A stretch of DNA of 11,122 nucleotides from Pseudomonadota bacterium (GTDB lineage: Bacteria; Pseudomonadota; Gammaproteobacteria; Steroidobacterales; Steroidobacteraceae), in contig JAKBBE010000089.1 in the NCBI GenBank assembly GCA_021826035.1, forward strand, positions 1 to 11,122, given 5' to 3'. The notes beneath the pieces were generated by a model, which had not been told where the DNA came from, searched no databases, and saw nothing but the letters and a program-made list of their open reading frames with translations. Position numbers and translations under genes: made by a program. Positions within the stretch are counted from its first letter, which is position 1; every line of letters begins with the position of its first letter. Below are positions 7,225 to 11,122 of this stretch, piece by piece.

Positions 7225-9126
7225 ATGATTTTCCAGTGGCTTAATGCCCAAGACGCGATTGCTGCGGGTCATGCGCTAGCAGATTCATTTCTTCTTGACG
7301 ATGCCCGGCCGATCAAGGCCCGGGCCAAGGTCAAGGGGGACGTTCAGCGGGCGGAAGTACATCGCCTGCTGCAGCGAGCGGTGCAGAATGCAAAGCCCCT
7401 GAAGCTCAATATCTTTAAGCGGGCGAAGTTACTTGGCGCCTTCAAGTGGCGGCTGATCGAACAGGGATTCGATGAGGGTGATGCTGGCGAGCTGACGCAT
7501 CTGCTGCTGCTCCAATTGACTGGCGCCCGCATGTCATCAGTCGTGGATTCTCCGATGCGTGCGCCGTCTGCGGGTGGGGCACGCAAGCGCATCGATCTTT
7601 CGCTTGGCGCGGCTGATGCTGCGGCGCAGCGTGGCGATTATGCTGAAGTGGTCGTCCGGCTTGAGGAAGTGCTGTCGGTCGACGCAGAGCATGTCGTTGC
7701 GCTCAGTAACTTAGGTGACGCGCTGTGCTTTCTGGGACGCTATCCAGAGGCGGAGCGCGCTTATCGGAAGGCCGTACGCGCCAATCCAAAGCGCGCCGAT
7801 ACGCATCTAAAGCTCGGGGCCGTGTTGCATTCGCGAGGTGACTTCGCGGGCGCAGAGACGACGTTGCGACGGGCTGTGAAACTTGAGCCGCGCAGTCCAA
7901 ATCCATTGTGTGCGTTGGGACATACGCTGAGCGCGCTGAATCGCACGAATGATGCCAAAATCTGTTTTGAAAAGGCATTGAGACTCAAACCCCGCTCGAC
8001 TGGGGGACTATGTGGTTTGGCCCGTTTGGCCACCATGGATGGGCGGTTCGGTGACGCGGAGGCATTGCTGCGCCAAGCCCTTGAGTTCGACCCTGAGTGC
8101 ATAGAGGCGCTCACCTGGCTGGTCGAGCAGCGGCGTATGACACCTGAGGATCAGGGCTGGCTCGAGCGCGCGCGGCAATTATTGGAGAGACCACTGACGC
8201 CCATGGAGGCATCGGGTCTGAATTTCGCCATCGGCAAGTATTGCGACGACATTGGCGAGTATGCGTCAGCGTTTGAGTCGTTTCGAATTGCGAACGAGCA
8301 GCGGAAGAAGATATCCATGCGGTACGACCGGGCGGCCCGCGCGGCTTGGGTGGATGATGTTATTAAACATTACACTCCGGAGCAGGTTCGGGCTGCGGTG
8401 GACGGCGCAGATGATTCGCGACGGCCAGTGTTCGTAGTTGGCATGATGCGTTCCGGAACGACTTTAATGGAGCAGATTATTGCCTCGCATCCGCAGGTTG
8501 CGGGTGCCGGTGAATTGCAGTTTTGGGGAATTCTGGAATACAAATATCAGGACTGGGTCTGTGGCAGGGCGTCCGATCCCGGCGTGGGTGCGGACCTGGC
8601 ACGCACATACCTTGATGAGCTCTCTCGTCATTCATCCGACGCAGCGAGAGTGGTCGACAAGACGCCGGCTAATGTGGATTATCTGGGGATCATCCACCGG
8701 GTGCTGCCCAATGCTCGGTTCATTTACATGCGGCGCGATCCAGTGGATACGTGCCTGTCCTGCTACTTCCAGAACTTTATCAATGCTGCTTCCTTCGCGA
8801 TGGATCTGCAGGATCTTGCGCATTATTACCGTGAACAGCACCGACTGGTCGCACATTGGCGCTCGGTGTTGCCCAAAGAAGCTTTTCTTGAAGTGCCCTA
8901 CGAAGAGTTGGTGGCGGACCAGGAAAACTGGAGCCGACGAGTTCTCGAGTTCATTGGCCTGGAATGGGATCCGAAGGTTCTCGAGTTTTACAAGACTGAT
9001 CGCGCGGTGCTAACTGCGAGTCACTGGCAGGTTAGACAAAAGGTGTACACAAGTTCTATCGGGCGTTCGAAGCACTATCAGAAATACGTTGGGCCGCTGC
9101 TAAAACTCAGGAACCTTTCGTCCTAA
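7225..9126 (+). CDS. TPR-repeat sulfotransferase fusion
   Basis: A 633-aa protein in three parts. Residues 1-100 form a helical N-terminal region (WLNAQDAIAAGHALADSF; LNIFKRAKLLGAFKWRL) without a function I know. Residues about 124-292 hold around five tetratricopeptide repeats with the usual G-A-Y/F spacing, for example LGRYPEAERAYRKAVRANP. Residues about 402-600 form a sulfotransferase (Sulfotransfer_3-like) domain: the 5'-phosphosulfate loop GMMRSGTT (406-413), an acidic catalytic candidate Glu430 in GAGEL, and the 3'-phosphate site RFIYMRRDPVDT (498-509). Such enzymes transfer sulfate from PAPS to a hydroxyl on a sugar or a protein; the TPRs probably bind the acceptor. No signal peptide is seen, so it acts in the cytoplasm. 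It is transcribed alone, and only a weak GGGTAG-like ribosome site precedes the ATG. The domain call is firm; the acceptor is unknown. Confidence 0.93.
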   Translation: MIFQWLNAQDAIAAGHALADSFLLDDARPIKARAKVKGDVQRAEVHRLLQRAVQNAKPLKLNIFKRAKLLGAFKWRLIEQGFDEGDAGELTHLLLLQLTGARMSSVVDSPMRAPSAGGARKRIDLSLGAADAAAQRGDYAEVVVRLEEVLSVDAEHVVALSNLGDALCFLGRYPEAERAYRKAVRANPKRADTHLKLGAVLHSRGDFAGAETTLRRAVKLEPRSPNPLCALGHTLSALNRTNDAKICFEKALRLKPRSTGGLCGLARLATMDGRFGDAEALLRQALEFDPECIEALTWLVEQRRMTPEDQGWLERARQLLERPLTPMEASGLNFAIGKYCDDIGEYASAFESFRIANEQRKKISMRYDRAARAAWVDDVIKHYTPEQVRAAVDGADDSRRPVFVVGMMRSGTTLMEQIIASHPQVAGAGELQFWGILEYKYQDWVCGRASDPGVGADLARTYLDELSRHSSDAARVVDKTPANVDYLGIIHRVLPNARFIYMRRDPVDTCLSCYFQNFINAASFAMDLQDLAHYYREQHRLVAHWRSVLPKEAFLEVPYEELVADQENWSRRVLEFIGLEWDPKVLEFYKTDRAVLTASHWQVRQKVYTSSIGRSKHYQKYVGPLLKLRNLSS

Positions 9127-9223
9127 GACAGTGCGTGACGGTAACGCAGGTGCCGCAAAAGTAGGCGTCTCGAGTCGCAGTTCCTCTTCCGTCAAGCACA
9201 AGGGGAAACTTCTTCGCTGCCGG

Positions 9224-9352
9224 CTAATTCCACGAGCACGACAAGGGCGCCGCGTTCAGCCGGTCGCCGAACGGTACGATCTCTGTGCTGTCATACAGGA
9301 CGACGCCGAAAGCGAGGCGGTTTCCGCAGGCCTCGGCTAGGAGTTTGGGCGG
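9224..9352 (-). pseudogene. C-terminal remnant of a DUF4143-type AAA ATPase
   Basis: On the minus strand the frame ending at the TAG 9224-9226 reads LAEACGNRLAFGVVLYDS followed by TEIVPFGDRLNAAPLSCSWN. This resembles the extreme C-terminus of AAA ATPases with a DUF4143 domain, where a GVVLY...PFG.RL.A.PLS.LW ending is typical. The frame closes upstream at about 9410 and no start is present. A matching N-terminal piece with the same orientation lies at 10189-10389, on the far side of the transposase fragment. The two are therefore read as halves of one destroyed gene. The call comes from motif memory only. Confidence 0.5.
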
Positions 9353-9502
9353 CAGAGCACTTGCAGTGCTGATGGTCGAGGGACTTTCGTGCCATCGGCA
9401 GTCGAGCGGGTCTCATCGGTGCCGGTACGGGCGCTGATCGGCATGTGCAGGCCCTGAGGGTGTTCCGCGTGACCGGGATGGATGGCGGCGCCTATGACTC
9501 TC

Positions 9503-10200
9503 TCAAGCGACCATCGTCGCCATGCGCCGCAGGTTCAGCGCCGCACATACCAGCTTGAACTCGGCGCGCGCCTTGGCGATGCCTCGCAAGCTGAACTGGC
9601 GGAACCCCAGCACGCTCTTGAGCCAGCCGTTGGGTGGCTCGGCGATCCACCTGCGCTTGCGGTAGGCCGCCCGGCCCGCTGGGCTGTGCAGCTTGGCGGC
9701 CATCGCGGCGGTGTACGGATGAGTCTGTGGATCGATCTGGGCGTGGCGCTTGCCCTCACGACCCAGCGCCACCACCAACTCGATCGGGGCGAGCCGCAGG
9801 TTCTCCTCGCTGCGATAGCCCGCATCGGCCAAGCCCAGCTCGGGCAACTCACCGAGGTTCTTCCGCACCGCGTGGATCATCGGCAGCAGCCACTTCGCAT
9901 CCGGCGCGGCGTTGTTCAGTTCGGCTGCCACGATGATGTGTGCGGCCGAGTCCACCGCCGTCTGCGCGTTGTAGGCGGGGTCAAAACCCCCGCCAGCGCG
10001 CTTCATGATGCGGCTGTCCGGGTCGGTAAAGTTCTCCTGCGCCTGTGCCTCGGGAACGCCAAAGTGGCGCGTGCTCAGCCCACCGCCCGGACCTCTGGTG
10101 TTGCCCTCATCATCCACTCGGCGCCCTTGCTGGCGATCCTGTTCGCACTGGCGCTGCTCAAGACGCAACCGCGCCGCCTCGATGGCCTGATCCAGGCCCG
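9503..10200 (-). pseudogene. IS1182-type transposase, 5'-truncated
   Basis: About 230 C-terminal residues of a DDE transposase. The features are QENFTDPDSRIMKRAGGGFD, YNAQTAVD, LADAGYRSEENL (the Asp-containing strand), VALGREGKR, RKRRWIAEPPNGWLKSVLGF (with the catalytic Glu) and LVCAALNLRRM near the end. This is the IS1182-family layout. Full members are roughly twice as long; the N-terminal half, with the helix-turn-helix and first catalytic Asp, is missing. Homology starts at LDQAIEAARLRLEQ around 10200, where the sequence switches to the ATPase remnant. An ATG at 10168 lies inside the fragment and is not a natural start. The product should be inactive. No inverted repeats could be identified. 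A long plus-strand frame over the same bases is its shadow. Confidence 0.85.
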
Positions 10201-10389
10201 GATGAACGCGGCGGGATCGGATTGAGCTGCTGCAACGGCCATCTGATAATCGAGCGCGAAGGAGGTTTGGCCGGTGGCGCCCATCGGTCGCACGAGCGTG
10301 GTCGTGCCAGTCCGGCGGGAGCTACGATTGGGTCCGCAGGGGTCGGCGAGGGTTTCTTCCGCCCGTCGCTTTACACATCGACCGATCAT
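10189..10389 (-). pseudogene. N-terminal remnant of a DUF4143-type AAA ATPase
   Basis: Starting at ATG 10387-10389, with GGAGG (10394-10398) 4-5 nt upstream, the minus strand encodes MIGRCVKRRAEETLAD, then RRTGTTTLVR and FALDYQMAVAAAQSDPAAFI. Family members begin similarly (an R..EEALAD segment, a GPRR.GKTTLVR Walker A and an LDD..VLAAAQ.DP stretch). Here the Walker A Lys is replaced by Thr, several residues before it look deleted, and homology stops at about 10190 where the transposase fragment begins. It is therefore a decayed gene. Intact relatives are often found as solitary genes or near toxin-antitoxin loci, and their function is poorly known. Confidence 0.55.
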
Positions 10390-10406
10390 GCCCCCTCCGA
10401 GTCCCG

Positions 10407-10472
10407 GCCGACTGGGATTCGGACGCTCGGCAGATTGGGAGTCAACGGTCCGCAGATTGGGAGTCTTCAATT
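10407..10472. repeat. Three tandem 22-bp repeats
   Basis: Three head-to-tail 22-bp units start at 10407, 10429 and 10451, sharing the core GAYTGGGAKTC (GACTGGGATTC, GATTGGGAGTC, GATTGGGAGTC). A further partial copy (AGATTGGGGTC) follows at 10502-10512. Multiple short end repeats of this kind occur at the termini of IS21-family elements. An istB fragment lies 280 bp away, so an IS21 end is the most likely origin. The link is inferred. Confidence 0.55.
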
Positions 10473-10607
10473 CGCCCCCGGGGCCGCTTTTGTCACGCTC
10501 AAGATTGGGGTCTCAGCGCACCCAGACATTGGTGACGCCCTGCAGCGCCTCTGGGGACTATCGGGAACAAAGACGTCCGCGGTACGCGGAGGGCCTCTCT
10601 CTCCCCG
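10473..10607. other. Region downstream of the pilR remnant, no gene
   Basis: No coding sequence is supported. Seen from pilR (minus strand), a short inverted repeat TCCGC-GGTAC-GCGGA (10576-10590) begins 18 bp after the stop codon. It lacks a T-tract, so it is at most a weak terminator. The rest is flanking DNA of the repeats. Confidence 0.4.
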
Positions 10608-10755
10608 CTATTCGATCCCGAGCTTCTTCATCCGGTAGCGCAGCGCCCGGAAGTTCATGCCGAGAAGCTTCGTGGCGGCAGTCTTCTTGTAGCGGGTCCT
10701 CTCCAGCGCATGCAGGATGGCGTTGCGGTCGATATCTTCCAGGGGATCGCCCCGC
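10608..10755 (-). pseudogene. pilR: PilR response regulator, C-terminal DNA-binding fragment
   Basis: The last ~45 codons of an NtrC-family regulator, ending at TAG 10608-10610. The sequence has LEDIDRNAILHALERTRY, KKTAATKLLG and NFRALRYRMKKLGIE, a Fis-type (HTH_8) helix-turn-helix. The FRALRYRxKKLGI ending is characteristic of PilR, the activator of pilA with RpoN. The receiver and AAA+ sigma-54 interaction domains are missing. Around 10745-10756 the sequence changes into an antisense istB fragment. The minus-strand frame continues to an ATG at 10823, but those residues are istB antisense, so that start is not genuine. The fragment has the same orientation as pilA and lies 9.8 kb from it. 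If this is the only copy, the pilS-pilR system is broken; an intact copy elsewhere is possible. Confidence 0.8.
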
Positions 10756-10995
10756 TCGCCACCGGCGAGTGGATCCGCCGTGCCCAGAACCCTGCTCATC
10801 ACCGGCGCGACCGGCTCAGGCAAGACGTGGATCGCCTGCGCACTCGCGCAGCAGACCTGCCGCCAAGGGCACTCGGTACGCTACTTCCGGATGCCGCGCC
10901 TCATCGAGGAACTGCGCATCGCGCACGGTGACGGCAACTACATCAAGTTTCTGAAGAGCCTATCCAAAGCCGCTCTCGTCGTCCTCGACGACAGG
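10755..10995 (+). pseudogene. istB: IS21-family IstB ATPase fragment with frameshift
   Basis: An internal piece of IstB, the AAA+ helper ATPase of IS21 transposition. It begins with LATGEWIRRAQN in one frame (about 10756-10790). After an apparent extra C in the CCC at 10790-10792 it continues in the next frame as LLITGATGSGKTW (Walker A) and ACALAQQTCRQGHSVRYFRM, then GDGNYIKFLKSL and LVVLDD (Walker B). The N-terminal part is absent, replaced by pilR sequence. The C-terminal part is cut at about 10995 by an IS3-family end. No istA is present. The fragment is non-functional and records an IS21 insertion or recombination in pilR. Confidence 0.85.
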
Positions 10996-11122
10996 TGAAG
11001 TGGTCCCTACGCAGCGGACCTCTTAGGCGGCGTTTGATCGACGTGTTGCATTCTGCGCGCATACTCGTTCGGCGACAAGTATCCGAGTGATGAGTGCAGA
11101 CGAACCGGGTTGTAAAATCCGT
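10996..11122 (-). mobile_element. IS3-family insertion sequence, right part
   Basis: The element appears to end at 10996 with TGAAGTGGTCCCTACG; IS3-family termini begin with TG and resemble this. It starts exactly where the istB reading is broken and contains the transposase C-terminus. The rest of the element lies outside the window, so family subgroup, opposite repeat and target duplication cannot be checked. Confidence 0.75.
11007..11122 (-). CDS. IS3-family transposase (OrfB), C-terminal end
   Basis: The last 37 codons of the transposase, which continues beyond the window edge, ending at TAG 11007-11009. The translation GFYNPVRLHSSLGYLSPNEY followed by ARRMQHVDQ is the standard C-terminal signature of the IS3 OrfB integrase core (YN..R.HSSLGYLSP.EY). 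The stop codon lies 11 bp inside the element's terminal repeat. Whether the complete transposase is intact cannot be seen. Confidence 0.88.
   Translation of the reverse strand, partial: GFYNPVRLHSSLGYLSPNEYARRMQHVDQTPPKRSAA

Noticed and set aside
9131..9340. Plus-strand 69-codon frame after the sulfotransferase
   Set aside because: No family motif or ribosome site; the opposite strand gives the better ATPase C-terminus match.
9482..10225. Plus-strand 247-codon open frame
   Set aside because: It is the mirror of the GC-rich IS1182-type transposase fragment, which has clear motifs on the minus strand.
10274..10954. Plus-strand 226-codon open frame
   Set aside because: It crosses the repeats, the pilR remnant and istB in the wrong frame; composition is low-complexity Arg/Ser/Pro as in GC-rich shadow frames.
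1..11122. tRNA, rRNA or CRISPR array
   Set aside because: No cloverleaf-like sequence, rRNA core or regularly spaced repeat-spacer pattern was seen; the 22-bp repeats are contiguous without spacers.

Overview
The window looks like a GC-rich proteobacterial chromosome, probably gammaproteobacterial. The evidence is a type IVa pilus locus with a Xanthomonas/Pseudomonas-like pilin, a PilB N-terminus and a PilR C-terminus, plus a textbook RpoN promoter. No taxonomic marker is present, so the genus is not called.

Layout. The left end, on the minus strand, holds the start of pilB (1-136, running off the window) and a complete major pilin gene, pilA (318-821). An intrinsic terminator separates the two. 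pilA is preceded by a sigma-54 promoter, a perfect-consensus IHF site and a repeated upstream element. Divergent from pilA are three plus-strand genes (1253-5504): a DPM1/GtrB-like GT2 with a membrane C-terminus, a large GT-C-like polytopic membrane protein whose start overlaps the first gene by 4 bp, and a rhamnosyltransferase-like GT2. Converging on them is a minus-strand pair: a GtrA-family membrane protein followed by a SAM methyltransferase. After about 520-640 bp of non-coding DNA comes a plus-strand TPR-sulfotransferase fusion (7225-9126).

The right end (about 9220-11122) is a graveyard of mobile DNA. A DUF4143-type AAA ATPase gene is decayed and split by a 5'-truncated IS1182-type transposase. 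It is followed by tandem 22-bp repeats, the last ~45 codons of a pilR gene fused to a frameshifted IS21 istB fragment, and finally the end of an IS3-family element that cuts istB.

How it may work together (inference). The genes between pilA and the pilR remnant resemble a Gtr-type or TfpW-type glycan decoration set. The GtrB-like enzyme would charge a polyprenyl-phosphate sugar, GtrA would help flip it, and the GT-C protein would transfer it in the periplasm. Rhamnosylation, methylation and sulfation enzymes could elaborate the glycan. The location beside pilA, and a Ser/Thr/Pro-rich stretch in the pilin D-region, make the pilin the most attractive acceptor. O-antigen or another surface glycan is equally possible from sequence alone.
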